46,814 nt of DNA from Pseudomonadota bacterium (GCA_023443095.1 JAEZVV010000073.1:1-46814); one strand, 5' to 3'; positions 1-8,074 are shown, counted from the first letter of the stretch. The notes: generated by a model not told the origin, from the sequence alone. Made by a program: numbers and translations.

Positions 1-1
1 G

Positions 2-346
2 CTCCAGCCAGCGTGGGGATTCGTGAGCGGAGCCAGCCTGGCGCTGGCCTTGGGTGCGGCCAGCGGACGCCTGCAGGCCGCGGTGGCGCCAGCGGCGCGC
101 GGGCGCATCAGCGCGATTTATTGCGCCTTGGTGCTGGGGGTGGCGCCGCTGGGCCATCTCCTCGTCGGCGGGCTGGCGAGCCAGCTGGGTGTGACGAACG
201 CCCTGCCGTGGTGCGCGCTGGTGGCGGCGATCCTGTCGGTGGCTATGCCGGGGCTGGCTTTGCGTTGGCGTGAGCGTTTCTCGTCTCGGTGGGCTCGGCC
301 AGAGCGTCCGCTGCTGGAGCCGTCGGCGCCAGGCGTACGCCGATGA
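2..346 (+). CDS. MFS transporter, C-terminal part (5' truncated by window edge)
   Basis: The frame is open from base 2 to a TGA at 344-346, about 114 codons, and the gene begins outside the window. The visible part has two hydrophobic segments separated by the pattern P-x-x-R-G-R-x-x-A-x-Y, then a G-x-x-P-L-G-x-L-L-x-G-G-L-A motif. This is typical of the last third of major facilitator superfamily exporters of the EntS/drug-efflux type. The tail after the last membrane segment is basic and probably cytoplasmic. The substrate cannot be read from this fragment. A GTG at 23 exists but is internal to the domain, so it is not the real start. Confidence 0.75.
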   Translation, partial: LQPAWGFVSGASLALALGAASGRLQAAVAPAARGRISAIYCALVLGVAPLGHLLVGGLASQLGVTNALPWCALVAAILSVAMPGLALRWRERFSSRWARPERPLLEPSAPGVRR

Positions 347-534
347 CTCAGGGTGGCCCCGATACCTTGCTCTTCTACCGTTGTCTGCCGCTCACTGGCG
401 ACTCCGAGCTGGGCTTGGTGGTGAAGAACCTTCCGGCTTTGGTCGAACTGTCTTGTCGGATGAGCGCACTGAACCGGGTGGGCCGAGCCCAGGGCGGGCT
501 TGGCCATGTCACTGGCGGTCGGCCCATCGCATAG
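343..534 (+). CDS. Doubtful small ORF overlapping the MFS stop
   Basis: The ATG at 343 overlaps the TGA of the transporter (ATGA) and opens 63 codons ending in TAG at 532-534. I recognise no family, there is no clear ribosome binding site, and third-position GC bias is weaker than in neighbouring genes. The start-stop overlap is the only argument for it. It may equally be non-coding sequence between the transporter and the convergent ribB. Confidence 0.15.
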   Translation: MTQGGPDTLLFYRCLPLTGDSELGLVVKNLPALVELSCRMSALNRVGRAQGGLGHVTGGRPIA

Positions 535-535
535 C

Positions 536-587
536 GAAAAAGCCCGCCGCGCAGCTGTTTGATCGCAGCGTGGCGTTTCCATTTTTC
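536..587. terminator. Possible bidirectional terminator between MFS gene and ribB
   Basis: An imperfect hairpin has an A-rich left flank and a T-rich right flank (GAAAAA ... TTTTTC). A GC-rich stem, CGCCGCGC with GCGTGGCG containing one G-T pair, lies inside an internal loop. It sits between the end of the plus-strand region and the end of the minus-strand ribB, where a terminator for both directions would be useful. Confidence 0.35.
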
Positions 588-641
588 GATGAGGTCGATG
601 TCGTCGGCCGGCGCCGCGACGGCGGGCCGGCCGATGCGAGC

Positions 642-1304
642 TTAGGCGGCCAGCTCAGTCTCGGTGCGGCGCCACTCGACGATGTCCTCGATGGTCAGGA
701 TCGGAAGACCATGGGTCCGAGCGAAGTCCTGCACCTGTTCGCCCTTGCTCATGCTCCCATCCGGATTCATCAGCTCGCAGAGGACGGCGGCCGCAGGTAG
801 CCCGGCAAGGCGCGCGAGGTCGACCGCGCCTTCGGTGTGGCCGCGTCGCTGCAAGACGCCGCCCGGCATCGCGCGCAAGGGAAATACATGGCCCGGTCGA
901 ACCAGGTCGGCGGCCTTGGCGTCGGCGGCGATGGCGGCGCGGACGGTCGTGACCCGATCCGCCGCGCTGACTCCGGTACCGACCCCCGTGCGGGCTTCGA
1001 TCGTGACCGTGAAAGCCGTGCCGAAACGGCTGCCATTTTTCTCGACCATCAAGGGCAGGTCGAGCCGCTTCAAGTGTTCGTCGGTCAGGCACAGGCACAC
1101 GATCCCGCTGCATTCTCGAATCAGCAGGGCCATGGTCTCGACCGTCAAGCTCGAGGCGGCGACGATCAGGTCGGCCTCGTTCTCGCGGTCGTCGTCGTCG
1201 AGCAAGACGACAGGGATGCCCTTGCGCATGGCCGCGGTGGCGGCAGCGATCCGCGACGACAGGCTCGAACGGGTGGCGGGAAGGGAAGCAATAACTTGTT
1301 GCAT
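642..1304 (-). CDS. ribB: 3,4-dihydroxy-2-butanone-4-phosphate synthase
   Basis: 220 aa. It converts ribulose 5-phosphate to 3,4-dihydroxy-2-butanone 4-phosphate plus formate, the branch that supplies the four-carbon unit of riboflavin. The sequence shows the family signature D-D-D-x-R-E-N-E-A-D-L near residue 36, a C-S-G-I-V-C segment, T-G-V-S-A-x-D-R near the middle and R-x-G-H-T-E-G-A-V-D-L. The length fits RibB alone rather than a RibBA fusion. I start at the ATG at 1302-1304 because GAGGACG lies just upstream; the frame stays open further upstream but enters riboswitch leader. It is controlled by the FMN riboswitch at 1401-1543. Confidence 0.92.
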   Translation of the reverse strand: MQQVIASLPATRSSLSSRIAAATAAMRKGIPVVLLDDDDRENEADLIVAASSLTVETMALLIRECSGIVCLCLTDEHLKRLDLPLMVEKNGSRFGTAFTVTIEARTGVGTGVSAADRVTTVRAAIAADAKAADLVRPGHVFPLRAMPGGVLQRRGHTEGAVDLARLAGLPAAAVLCELMNPDGSMSKGEQVQDFARTHGLPILTIEDIVEWRRTETELAA

Positions 1305-1341
1305 GGAAACGTCCTCGCGTTGGTTGGGCGAAAAACGTTTC
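1305..1341 (-). promoter_or_regulatory. Putative expression-platform hairpin masking the ribB ribosome binding site
   Basis: In the transcript a perfect 7-bp pairing GAAACGT (1341-1335) with ACGTTTC (1312-1306) ends one base before the ribB ATG and places the GAGG ribosome binding site (around 1313-1316) at the stem base and loop. This looks like the translation-blocking arm of the FMN riboswitch. The pairing is seen directly; the switching role is inferred. Confidence 0.45.
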
Positions 1342-1400
1342 AGGGCGCGCAAATGCAAGCACGGCACGCTCGGGTGCGGGCGTACGTGGGCAGATGCACA

Positions 1401-1543
1401 TCTTCTCTTATCCGGACTGTGACCGTCGGCCCTGGAATCTCACCAGATCTGCTGACCCCGCTTCCAAATGAAACGGGCGCTCGCGGGCTTGCCAAGAGGC
1501 TTACCGCCGGTGGGGAATTTCGCCCCGCCCTGAAGACGTGCGT
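1401..1543 (-). promoter_or_regulatory. FMN riboswitch (RFN element)
   Basis: Read on the minus strand, the leader carries the conserved RFN blocks in order: CTTCAGGGCGGGG, GAAATTCCCCACCGGCGG, AGCCCGCGAGCG, GTCAGCAGATCTGGTGAGA, GGGCCGACGG, and CAGTCCGGAT followed by AAGAGA. These are the near-invariant segments of the FMN aptamer. It lies about 100 nt upstream of ribB, the usual target, and would reduce ribB expression when FMN is abundant. Confidence 0.95.
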
Positions 1544-1569
1544 CGGCATGGGCCGACGCGAAGATTCTA
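1540..1569 (-). promoter_or_regulatory. 5' leader hairpin and possible -10 box of ribB transcript
   Basis: Immediately 5' of the FMN aptamer there is a perfect 8-bp hairpin (1540-1547 with 1552-1559, loop of four). Just upstream on the minus strand is TAGAAT (1569-1564), a fair -10 box that would start transcription almost at the hairpin. No convincing -35 is visible, so the promoter call is weak; the hairpin itself is clear. Confidence 0.35.
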
Positions 1570-1587
1570 GGGTCTTGAGGGTGCGGT

Positions 1588-1708
1588 TCTTCGACGAAGG
1601 CCGGATGAGCCGGCTTCAACGTGTGAGTCAAAGCAAGGATGCGTCATCGCCGTGCCTCCCGGCGGCCTGCTGGGTGCAGGGCGTGGCCGGCGGGGCCGAA
1701 TCCCGCCG
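1588..1708 (-). terminator. Hairpins downstream of the lptD-yajD operon
   Basis: Two stem-loops follow the yajD-like stop codon: a perfect CGGCGGG/CCCGCCG stem at 1688-1708 and an imperfect GAAGCCGG/CCGGCTTC stem near 1590-1612. Neither has a downstream T tract on the minus strand, so they are at best weak or Rho-assisted ends. Confidence 0.25.
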
Positions 1709-1727
1709 CTCGGCTGCAACAAACTGC

Positions 1728-2084
1728 CTAAGGCTGTTTATTGATCAATCCCGCCAGCGCCGCAAACGGGTTGTGGGTGGCGGCCGCGGGGGTGTCGGCG
1801 CTCGAGCTGCGTCCGGTCGAATCCAGGTAACGCGAGTGTTCGTTGTCGTGGCAATACACGCACAACAGCTCCCAGTTGCTGCCGTCGGGCGGGTTGTTGT
1901 CGTGGTTGTGGTCGCGGTGGTGGACCGTGAGTTCCTGCAGGCGTTCGCGGGTGAAGGTGCGGGCGCAGCGGCCGCAGACCCAGGGGTAGATCTTGAGCGC
2001 TCGCTCGCGGTAGCCCGATTCCCGCTGTTCGGCGGCGCGGCGCGCTTCCAGGACCACGCGGTCGAGCTTGTTGCTGGTGTTCAT
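1728..2084 (-). CDS. yajD: YajD-like HNH nuclease family protein
   Basis: 118 aa. It has the compact HNH layout: zinc-type pair C37-x2-C40, the catalytic block with H55-H56 and D58-H59-N60-H61, the central N70 in D-G-S-N-W-E, and C75-x2-C78-H79. This matches the YajD family of small HNH proteins, whose cellular role is not established; they belong to the nuclease superfamily but activity is usually inferred. The last ~30 residues are Ala/Ser/Thr-rich and probably disordered. The ATG at 2082-2084 is preceded by GGAGAT. It is the last gene of the minus-strand run from lptD, 24 nt after the preceding gene. Confidence 0.85.
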   Translation of the reverse strand: MNTSNKLDRVVLEARRAAEQRESGYRERALKIYPWVCGRCARTFTRERLQELTVHHRDHNHDNNPPDGSNWELLCVYCHDNEHSRYLDSTGRSSSADTPAAATHNPFAALAGLINKQP

Positions 2085-2108
2085 GGTTCTGTATCTCCGT
2101 CGCGAGGC

Positions 2109-2513
2109 TCAGCCGAGGCGGACTGGCCTCCCCTGGGGGTTGAAGGGGATGCAGTTGTCGATCCGGCCGGCCTTGATCGATTCGACCATGTCCTGCAGCG
2201 CGGGTTCGGTCTCGGCGCTGGTCGGCGCCTGGCCGTCGCGGCCGGCCATGGCCGACACGAACACCAGGCTCCAGGCCTGGCCGAATTGTTCGGCTTCGGC
2301 CTTGAAATCCTCGAAGCGGCCGATCTCGCCGGGGGCCTTGTCGACCGCCATCACGGGCGCGAGCTCGCCACCTTCGCCGGCCTCGAACGCGGCTTTCTGT
2401 TCGGGCGTGGAATCTTCGGGCAGGGTGGCCTGCACGAAAACGAAGAGCAGGCGCTGCGGCTCGTCCTGTTCGTGGGCGGCCTGCAGCAGGTCGTCGAAGC
2501 TGGAAATGAACAT
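2109..2513 (-). CDS. Conserved protein of unknown function (often labelled 'ribonucleotide reductase subunit alpha')
   Basis: 134 aa, soluble, acidic, no signal peptide or membrane segment. Homologues in betaproteobacteria are, from memory, frequently annotated as ribonucleotide reductase subunit alpha. At this length, and with no reductase active-site cysteines, that label cannot describe function. The start F-D-D-L-L-x-A-A, the core R-L-L-F-V-F and the conserved G-R-x-G-Q-A-P-T-S segment before a basic end (F-x-P-Q-G-R-P-V) look like a conserved single domain. It is 17 nt downstream of rsmA and upstream of yajD, probably co-transcribed. Function unknown. Confidence 0.75.
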   Translation of the reverse strand: MFISSFDDLLQAAHEQDEPQRLLFVFVQATLPEDSTPEQKAAFEAGEGGELAPVMAVDKAPGEIGRFEDFKAEAEQFGQAWSLVFVSAMAGRDGQAPTSAETEPALQDMVESIKAGRIDNCIPFNPQGRPVRLG

Positions 2514-2530
2514 GGCGGGTCCGGTGGGTT

Positions 2531-3334
2531 TCAGGTCGGAGGCAAGCGCTCGGCCGCCACTTGCGTCAGGCGGACGAAGGCGGCGAGGTCCAGGGTTTCG
2601 GCGCGGGCGCCGGGTTCGACCCCGGCGGCGCGGATCGCGGCCTCGTCCATCACCTCGGACAAGGCGTTGCGCAGGGTCTTGCGGCGCTGGCCGAAAGCGG
2701 CGGCGACCACGCGCGAAAACAGCTTGGCGTCGATCGGCGCGAGTTCGGTCGCCGGTTTCGGGACCATGCGCACGATGCTCGAAGTCACTTGCGGCGCCGG
2801 GTTGAATGCGCCCGGCGGCACGTCGAACATCTTCCGCATCGTGTAGCGGTACTGCAGCATCACCGACAGCCGCCCGTAGGTCTTGCTGCCCGGCGGCGCG
2901 ACCATGCGGTCGACCACTTCCTTCTGCAGCATGAAGTGCTGGTCGATCACGCCGTCGGCCACCTCGGCCAGTTCGAACAGCAGCGGGCTGGAAATGTTGT
3001 AGGGCAGGTTGCCGACGATGCGCACCGGCGCTCGCTCGACCAGGCCGCGCCAGTCGTATTGCAGGGCGTCGGCCTGGATCAGGGTGAGTTCGCTTTCGCT
3101 GAACTGGGTGCGCAGCCAGGCCGCGAGGTCGCGGTCGATTTCGACCGCGCTCACATGGCCGGCGGCCTTGATCAGCTGGCGCGTCAGCGCCGCCTGGCCA
3201 GGCCCGATCTCGACCAGGTTCTGGCCCGGGCGGGGGTCGATCGCGGCGACGATGCGGGCGATCCAGTGGATGTCGTGCAGGAAGTTCTGGCCAAAACGCT
3301 TGCGCGCCCGGTGGCCTTCGAGTTTGTCGCTCAT
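2531..3334 (-). CDS. rsmA: 16S rRNA (adenine1518-N6/adenine1519-N6)-dimethyltransferase
   Basis: 267 aa. It dimethylates the two adjacent adenosines in the 3'-terminal hairpin of 16S rRNA, a late small-subunit assembly step. The signatures are F-G-Q-N-F-L at 14-19, the SAM-binding E-I-G-P-G around 42-46, acidic D in the Q-A-D-A segment, the catalytic N-L-P-Y-N at 109-113, and F-G-Q-R-R-K-T-L-R-N in the C-terminal domain. The length is standard. Its ATG overlaps the pdxA TGA (sequence ATGA on the minus strand), implying translational coupling; the pdxA-rsmA pair is widespread in proteobacteria. Confidence 0.97.
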   Translation of the reverse strand: MSDKLEGHRARKRFGQNFLHDIHWIARIVAAIDPRPGQNLVEIGPGQAALTRQLIKAAGHVSAVEIDRDLAAWLRTQFSESELTLIQADALQYDWRGLVERAPVRIVGNLPYNISSPLLFELAEVADGVIDQHFMLQKEVVDRMVAPPGSKTYGRLSVMLQYRYTMRKMFDVPPGAFNPAPQVTSSIVRMVPKPATELAPIDAKLFSRVVAAAFGQRRKTLRNALSEVMDEAAIRAAGVEPGARAETLDLAAFVRLTQVAAERLPPT

Positions 3335-4326
3335 CGTGTTTCCGCGCTGGGGGTTGATGCGAGCTGCGTCGCCAGCAAAAGGGCGGCTTCCATGCTGCCG
3401 GCGTCGGCCCGGCCGCTGCCGGCGAGGTCGAGCGCGGTGCCGTGGTCGACCGAGGTACGGATGAAAGGCAGGCCGAGGGTGACGTTCACGCCCTGGCCGA
3501 AACTTGCGTGTTTGAGCACCGGCAGGCCCTGGTCGTGGAACATGGCCAGCACGGCGTCGAACCGAGCCAGATGCTCCTGCACGAAAACCGTGTCGGCCGG
3601 CCAGGGGCCGGTGGCGTCTATGCCGCGGGTCCGGGCGGCGGCGATCGCGGGGGCGATCACCTCGATTTCCTCGCGCCCGAGGTGGCCGCCTTCACCCGCG
3701 TGCGGGTTGAGGCCGGTGACGGCGATGCGCGGCGCGGCGAGGCCGAAGCGGGTGCGCAGGTCGCGCTCGAGGATGGCTAGCACTTCGCGCAGCAGGCCGG
3801 CGGTGATGGCGTCGGGCACGGCGCGCAGCGGCAGGTGGGTGGTGGCGAGCGCCACCCGCATCACGTCCGGGCCGGTGCCGCCGACCAGCAGCATCACCAC
3901 CCGCGGCGTGTGGCTGCGGTCGGCGAGGAACTCGGTATGGCCGGTAAAAGGAAAGCCGGCGTCGTTGATCACGCTTTTCTGCACTGGCGCGGTGGCCATG
4001 GCGGCGAACTCGCCCGCCAGGCAGCCGTCGCAGGCACGTTCGAGCAGGCGCAGGACGTAGGCGCCGTTGCGCAGGTCGAGCTGGCCCGGGCGCACGGGGG
4101 CGGCGAGCGGAATGTGGGCTATCCGCACCCGCGGCGGCAAGGGCCAGGGCAGGCCGAGCGCCTGCGCGGTGGCTTCGAGCAGGGGCGCGTCGCCCAGCAA
4201 GACGAGCGGGGCGTCGATGCTGAGCGCGGCCCGGAGGGCGATCTCCGGGCCGATGCCGGCGGGTTCGCCGGTCGTCAGCGCGATCGGGCGTGCGGGAGCG
4301 GGCCGCGGCGCGGCGACGGCCGGCAT
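3331..4326 (-). CDS. pdxA: 4-hydroxythreonine-4-phosphate dehydrogenase
   Basis: 331 aa. It oxidises 4-phosphohydroxy-L-threonine with NAD(P) to the amino-ketone precursor used by PdxJ in pyridoxal phosphate synthesis. Visible family features are T-x-G-E-P-A-G-I-G-P-E near residue 18, a G-H-T-E-F-L metal/substrate segment, G-L-N-P-H-A-G-E-x-G and M-F-H-D-Q-G-L-P. The histidines in these motifs are the divalent-metal ligands of the family. The gene starts 6 nt after the surA stop and overlaps rsmA by 4 nt. The first ~13 residues are Ala/Pro-rich and not part of the fold, but no better start is visible. Confidence 0.95.
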   Translation of the reverse strand: MPAVAAPRPAPARPIALTTGEPAGIGPEIALRAALSIDAPLVLLGDAPLLEATAQALGLPWPLPPRVRIAHIPLAAPVRPGQLDLRNGAYVLRLLERACDGCLAGEFAAMATAPVQKSVINDAGFPFTGHTEFLADRSHTPRVVMLLVGGTGPDVMRVALATTHLPLRAVPDAITAGLLREVLAILERDLRTRFGLAAPRIAVTGLNPHAGEGGHLGREEIEVIAPAIAAARTRGIDATGPWPADTVFVQEHLARFDAVLAMFHDQGLPVLKHASFGQGVNVTLGLPFIRTSVDHGTALDLAGSGRADAGSMEAALLLATQLASTPSAETR

Positions 4327-4332
4327 CGCGGC

Positions 4333-5718
4333 TTAGTTCTCTTCGGGGCGGATCTCGACGTAGGCGCGGTCGCGCAGCTGGCGCAGCCAGTCGGCGGTGG
4401 CCTCGTCGGCCTTGCGCTCACGCAGCGCCTGGCGGGCGGCGATGCGGGCGCGCTCGGGGCTGGCCTCTTCGGTACGGCGCTCGAGCACCTGGATCAGGTG
4501 CCAGCCGAAGGGCGACTGGATCGGTTCGCTGACTTCGCCGATCTTGAGGGCGTTCATGGCGCGTTCGAAGTCGGGCACGGTGTCGCCCGGGTAGAGCCAG
4601 CCGAGGTCGCCGCCGCGGGTGCCCGAGGGGTCGAGCGAATGCAGGCGGGCGAGGGTGCCGAAGTCGGCCTGCTTGGTTTCGATCCGGCCCTTGAACTCTT
4701 CCAGGCGGCGGCGCACCTCGGGTTCGGGGGTCAGGTCCGAGACCCGCAGCAGGATGTGGCGGGCATGGGTCTGCTGGACCGGGCCGCCGGCGAGCTTGGC
4801 CTGCACCGCGTCGCGCTTGCCGTTGAGCTTGAGCACGTGGAAGCCGTTGGGGCTGCGCACCACGTTCGCCACCTCGCCGCTCTTGAGGTTCTTGATCGCT
4901 TCCAGGAACAGGGTGGGCAGGCGGTCGGCGTTGCGCCAGCCGAGGTCGCCGCCCTGCAGGGCTTCGGGGCCGGCGGAGAAGCTGGCGGCGAGCTGGGCGA
5001 AATCCTCGCCGCCGCGGGCGCGGGCGGCGATATCCTCGGCCTGCTTGCGAACCTGGTCGACCTGGTCGGGGGTGGCGCCTTCGGGCACGCGCAGCAGCAC
5101 CTGGGCGACTCGGTATTCGTCGGCGTCGCCGCTCACGCCGGCCTGTTCGGCCAGAAAGGCGTCGACTTCGCTCTCGGGGATCTGGATCCGGCTGTCGACT
5201 TCGCGTTCGCGCAAACGGGTGGTGGTGATTTCGTCGCGGATCTCTTCGCGGAAGCGGGCGAAGCTCATGCCGTCGGCTTCCAGGCGCGCACGCAACTGCG
5301 CCAGCGTCATGTTGTTGGCTTCGGCGATGCGGCCGATGGCGGCGTTGACCGTGGCGTCGTCGACCCGAACGCCGGTTTCCTTGGCCTGCTGCAACTGGGC
5401 GCGTTCGACGATCAGGCGCTCGAGCACCTGGCGCCGCAGCTGCTCCATCGGCGGCAGGGTGATGTTCTGCCGCCGCAGCTGCAGCGCGGCCTGCTGGACG
5501 CGGGCGCGCAGTTCGTTTTCGGTGATGACCTCGTCGTTGACCACGGCCACGATGCGGTCGACCGGCTTGCTCGAACGCGGCGCCGCGCTGGCGGGCTCGG
5601 CCGCGGTCGGCGTGGCGGCCGCCGGCGCGGTGGCCGGCGATGCCGGAGTAGGAGTCTGAGCGGTCAGGGCAAAGGGGACCGCGAGCAGGGCAGCGCCCAG
5701 CCAGGAAGAGAGTTTCAT
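4333..5718 (-). CDS. surA: Periplasmic chaperone/peptidyl-prolyl isomerase SurA
   Basis: 461 aa. SurA escorts unfolded outer-membrane proteins, including LptD encoded just upstream, through the periplasm. A Sec signal peptide (about residues 1-20, cleavage near L-T-A-Q) is followed by an Ala/Pro-rich linker of ~30 residues. The N-terminal chaperone domain (about 52-190) begins V-D-x-I-V-A-V-V-N-D-E-V-I-T. Two parvulin rotamase domains follow (about 200-300 and 315-420), each with G-G-D-L-G-W, and then a C-terminal helix. The gene lies 3 nt after lptD and 6 nt before pdxA. The Ala/Pro linker is longer than in E. coli SurA. Confidence 0.96.
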   Translation of the reverse strand: MKLSSWLGAALLAVPFALTAQTPTPASPATAPAAATPTAAEPASAAPRSSKPVDRIVAVVNDEVITENELRARVQQAALQLRRQNITLPPMEQLRRQVLERLIVERAQLQQAKETGVRVDDATVNAAIGRIAEANNMTLAQLRARLEADGMSFARFREEIRDEITTTRLREREVDSRIQIPESEVDAFLAEQAGVSGDADEYRVAQVLLRVPEGATPDQVDQVRKQAEDIAARARGGEDFAQLAASFSAGPEALQGGDLGWRNADRLPTLFLEAIKNLKSGEVANVVRSPNGFHVLKLNGKRDAVQAKLAGGPVQQTHARHILLRVSDLTPEPEVRRRLEEFKGRIETKQADFGTLARLHSLDPSGTRGGDLGWLYPGDTVPDFERAMNALKIGEVSEPIQSPFGWHLIQVLERRTEEASPERARIAARQALRERKADEATADWLRQLRDRAYVEIRPEEN

Positions 5719-5721
5719 GGA

Positions 5722-8037
5722 TTACTCGTAGAACTCGAAGCGGCCCGGTTCACGCGGCAGCGGGTTGAGGGCCTGGTAGCCAGGAATATTACGCCGCAGC
5801 GCCTCGAGGGGATTGACACCCACGCCGCCCAGGCCCGAGAGCTCGAGCTGCAGGAAGAAGGTCGAGGTTTCGGTCTGGGTCGAGGTGGTGTAGCGCTGGG
5901 CGACGGCGCGCAGGACCCAGCAGTCGGCGCGGTACTCGATACCGGCCAGGGTCTCGAGCGGTTTGTTCGCCAGCAGCGAGTAGTTGTAACGCGCCACGCC
6001 ATACAGGTCGCGCGTGAGCGGCCACTGCGCGGCGACGTCGATCTGCTTGATGCTGCCGGTGGGGTCGTTGGGCGACAGGTTGTAGCGGTAATAGATGCCG
6101 AGCACCGAGGCGGGACGCGGCTGCCAGCGCACGCCGCCGCTGACGCGCACGAACTGGCCGAGCTGGGCCGAATACTGCGCCGACATGTCGGCGCTCCATT
6201 CCCGCGCCAGGCGGGCGCCGACCGAGGCCAGGACGTCGCTGCGCAGGTTGGTCGTCGGCGCCGCGCCAGGCAGGGTGACGCGCTGGTCGGTGAAGTAATA
6301 GCGCTGGCCGATCGCCGCGCGCAGGCGTTCGTCGCCGGTTTCGCTGTCGAGGATGCGGGTGGTGAGCGTGGCCGAAAGCTGGTTGGCTTCGCCGATGCGG
6401 TCCATGCCCGAATAGATGTTTTCGGTGAAGAGCTGGGCGAAGTTGAAGTCGGCGTAGGCGCTGTCGTAGTTCGGCAGCCGGCTCTGGTCGCGGTACGGGA
6501 TGTAGGCGTAATACAGGCGCGGTTCGAGCGTCTGCTCGGCGGCGCGGCCGAACCAGTTGGTGTCGCGTTCGAAGATCAGGCCCGAGTCGACGCTGGCGAT
6601 CGGCATCAGACGCTGGCTGCTGCTGTCGAGCGTCGGGGTGCTGCCCTGGTCCATCGAATACCAGGTGGCGAGGTATTGCGCTTTCGGGATCACGAACCAG
6701 CCGGGCCGCAGGATCGGGTACGAGATCTTGGGGTTGATGATGGTGCGGCTGCCCGACGGCAGGTCGGGGTGGACGAAGCGGGTCGCTTCCAGCCCGTTCG
6801 AGATCTCGAAACCCTTCCAGTCGGCCAGGTAGTTGTTGAACGTGATCTGAGGCTCGCGTTCATAAGGCTTGGAATACGGCACGTCGGGCAGGCGCAGGGT
6901 CTGGTTCTTGGTCACCCGCACCGCGCCGTTCCACAGCGGCTGGCTGTAGCTGACGAAGGCGTCCTGAGCCAGCACCGTCTGCGACGAATCGACGATGTTG
7001 CTCGAGAAGTCGGTGAGGAAGGTGTCGTCCGAGACCCGGTTGTAGTTGATCCCGGCCGCCAGGCCCGTGGGCGACGAATATTCGTGCTGCAGGCTGATCG
7101 CGTCGCGGCGGGTGTCGGTGACGCGGTCGTTGTTGATCACCTCGTAGCGGGCGATGCCGCGGAACGTGGGCTCGAGGTAGCGGAACTCGTTGCCCAGCAT
7201 CAGGCCGCGCTTGCTCATCAGGCGCGGCGTGATCGTGTAGTCGTAGTTGGGCGCGATGTTCCAGTAATAAGGAACCTTGATGTCGAGGCCGAGCGTGCTG
7301 CTCAAGGCGAAACCCGGGGTCAGGATGCCCGAGCGGCGCTTGTCGCTGATCGGGAAGCTGAACCAGGGCGCGGCAAAGATCGGCACGTCCTTGAAATAGA
7401 TGCGAGCCGCGGAGCCGGTGGCGGTTTCGTCGGCGTCGTCGATATCGAGCTGTTCGGCCTGCACCCACCAGGACTCGTCGCCGGGGCGGCAGGTGGTCAG
7501 CTTGGCTTCGTCGAGCCGGGTGCGGTTCTCGCCCAGGAACTCGAGCAGGCTCGAGGTTCCACGCAGGCGGCGCGGCGCATACGTATAAGCCGCGCGCGGC
7601 ATCTCGCCGGTCTGGGCGTCGATCTTGTAGCGCAGGCTGGGGCCGGTGAAAACGGCGCCGCCGCGGGCGACCTGGGCGTTGCCGTCGGCTTCGACCTCGT
7701 CGGTCGCCTGGGTGTAGGTGATCGTGTTGCCGCGGACCACGGTGCCGCCGTGGCGCAGTTCGGCGTCGCCGCGCAGGATCAGCTGGTCGTTGGGTTCGCC
7801 TTCGATACGGTCGGCGCGGGCGAAACTCGAGACCCCGTCCTTGGGCGCTTCACGTTTTTCGTTGAGCAAGCGTTCAAGCTTGAGCCCTGACCACGCCGGG
7901 CTGGCCGGATCGGCCTGGGCCCACAGCGGCGGCGCAAAAGCGAGCGCGATCGCGGCTGTCAGGGGCAGTCGACAGAGCGAAAGCGGCTGGCGCGCAGGGC
8001 GCTGGGAGAGGCGGGTGCTGGCCCGTTTACGCGGCAT
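5722..8037 (-). CDS. lptD: LPS-assembly outer-membrane protein LptD
   Basis: 771 aa. LptD is the beta-barrel that, with LptE, inserts lipopolysaccharide into the outer leaflet. A basic N-terminus and hydrophobic signal segment (about residues 20-41, ending in W-A-Q) are followed by an OstA/LptA-like beta-jellyroll (about 75-190, with D-x-I-x-Y and G-N-A-Q-V-x-R repeats). A long barrel with alternating aromatic strands ends in F-E-F-Y-E. Cysteines typical of LptD are sparse but present (for example in the C-R-P-G segment and the C-terminal C-W-V). It is first in the operon lptD-surA-pdxA-rsmA. A TATAAT lies 32-37 nt upstream on the minus strand; no strong ribosome binding site is visible. Confidence 0.95.
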   Translation of the reverse strand: MPRKRASTRLSQRPARQPLSLCRLPLTAAIALAFAPPLWAQADPASPAWSGLKLERLLNEKREAPKDGVSSFARADRIEGEPNDQLILRGDAELRHGGTVVRGNTITYTQATDEVEADGNAQVARGGAVFTGPSLRYKIDAQTGEMPRAAYTYAPRRLRGTSSLLEFLGENRTRLDEAKLTTCRPGDESWWVQAEQLDIDDADETATGSAARIYFKDVPIFAAPWFSFPISDKRRSGILTPGFALSSTLGLDIKVPYYWNIAPNYDYTITPRLMSKRGLMLGNEFRYLEPTFRGIARYEVINNDRVTDTRRDAISLQHEYSSPTGLAAGINYNRVSDDTFLTDFSSNIVDSSQTVLAQDAFVSYSQPLWNGAVRVTKNQTLRLPDVPYSKPYEREPQITFNNYLADWKGFEISNGLEATRFVHPDLPSGSRTIINPKISYPILRPGWFVIPKAQYLATWYSMDQGSTPTLDSSSQRLMPIASVDSGLIFERDTNWFGRAAEQTLEPRLYYAYIPYRDQSRLPNYDSAYADFNFAQLFTENIYSGMDRIGEANQLSATLTTRILDSETGDERLRAAIGQRYYFTDQRVTLPGAAPTTNLRSDVLASVGARLAREWSADMSAQYSAQLGQFVRVSGGVRWQPRPASVLGIYYRYNLSPNDPTGSIKQIDVAAQWPLTRDLYGVARYNYSLLANKPLETLAGIEYRADCWVLRAVAQRYTTSTQTETSTFFLQLELSGLGGVGVNPLEALRRNIPGYQALNPLPREPGRFEFYE

Positions 8038-8068
8038 TTAGAATGTAGGGGTCTCGCGGAGCGCCCGA

Positions 8069-8074
8069 ATTATA
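8069..8074 (-). promoter_or_regulatory. -10 box of lptD promoter
   Basis: A perfect TATAAT on the minus strand would start transcription about 25 nt before the lptD ATG. The -35 region is poor by consensus. The site lies in the 81-nt gap between divergent lptD and amgK. A short inverted repeat ACCTG-T-CAGGT (8104-8114) lies in the same gap next to the amgK start. Confidence 0.45.

Noticed and set aside
837..2846. A 669-codon plus-strand frame through ribB, the FMN riboswitch and yajD
   Set aside because: It crosses a riboswitch and three real minus-strand genes; low-complexity translation shows it is a shadow.
3835..7890. A 1351-codon open frame on the plus strand opposite surA and lptD
   Set aside because: It is antisense to two clearly conserved genes, its composition is Gly/Ala/Val/Arg repeats typical of GC-rich shadow frames, and no domain is recognisable.
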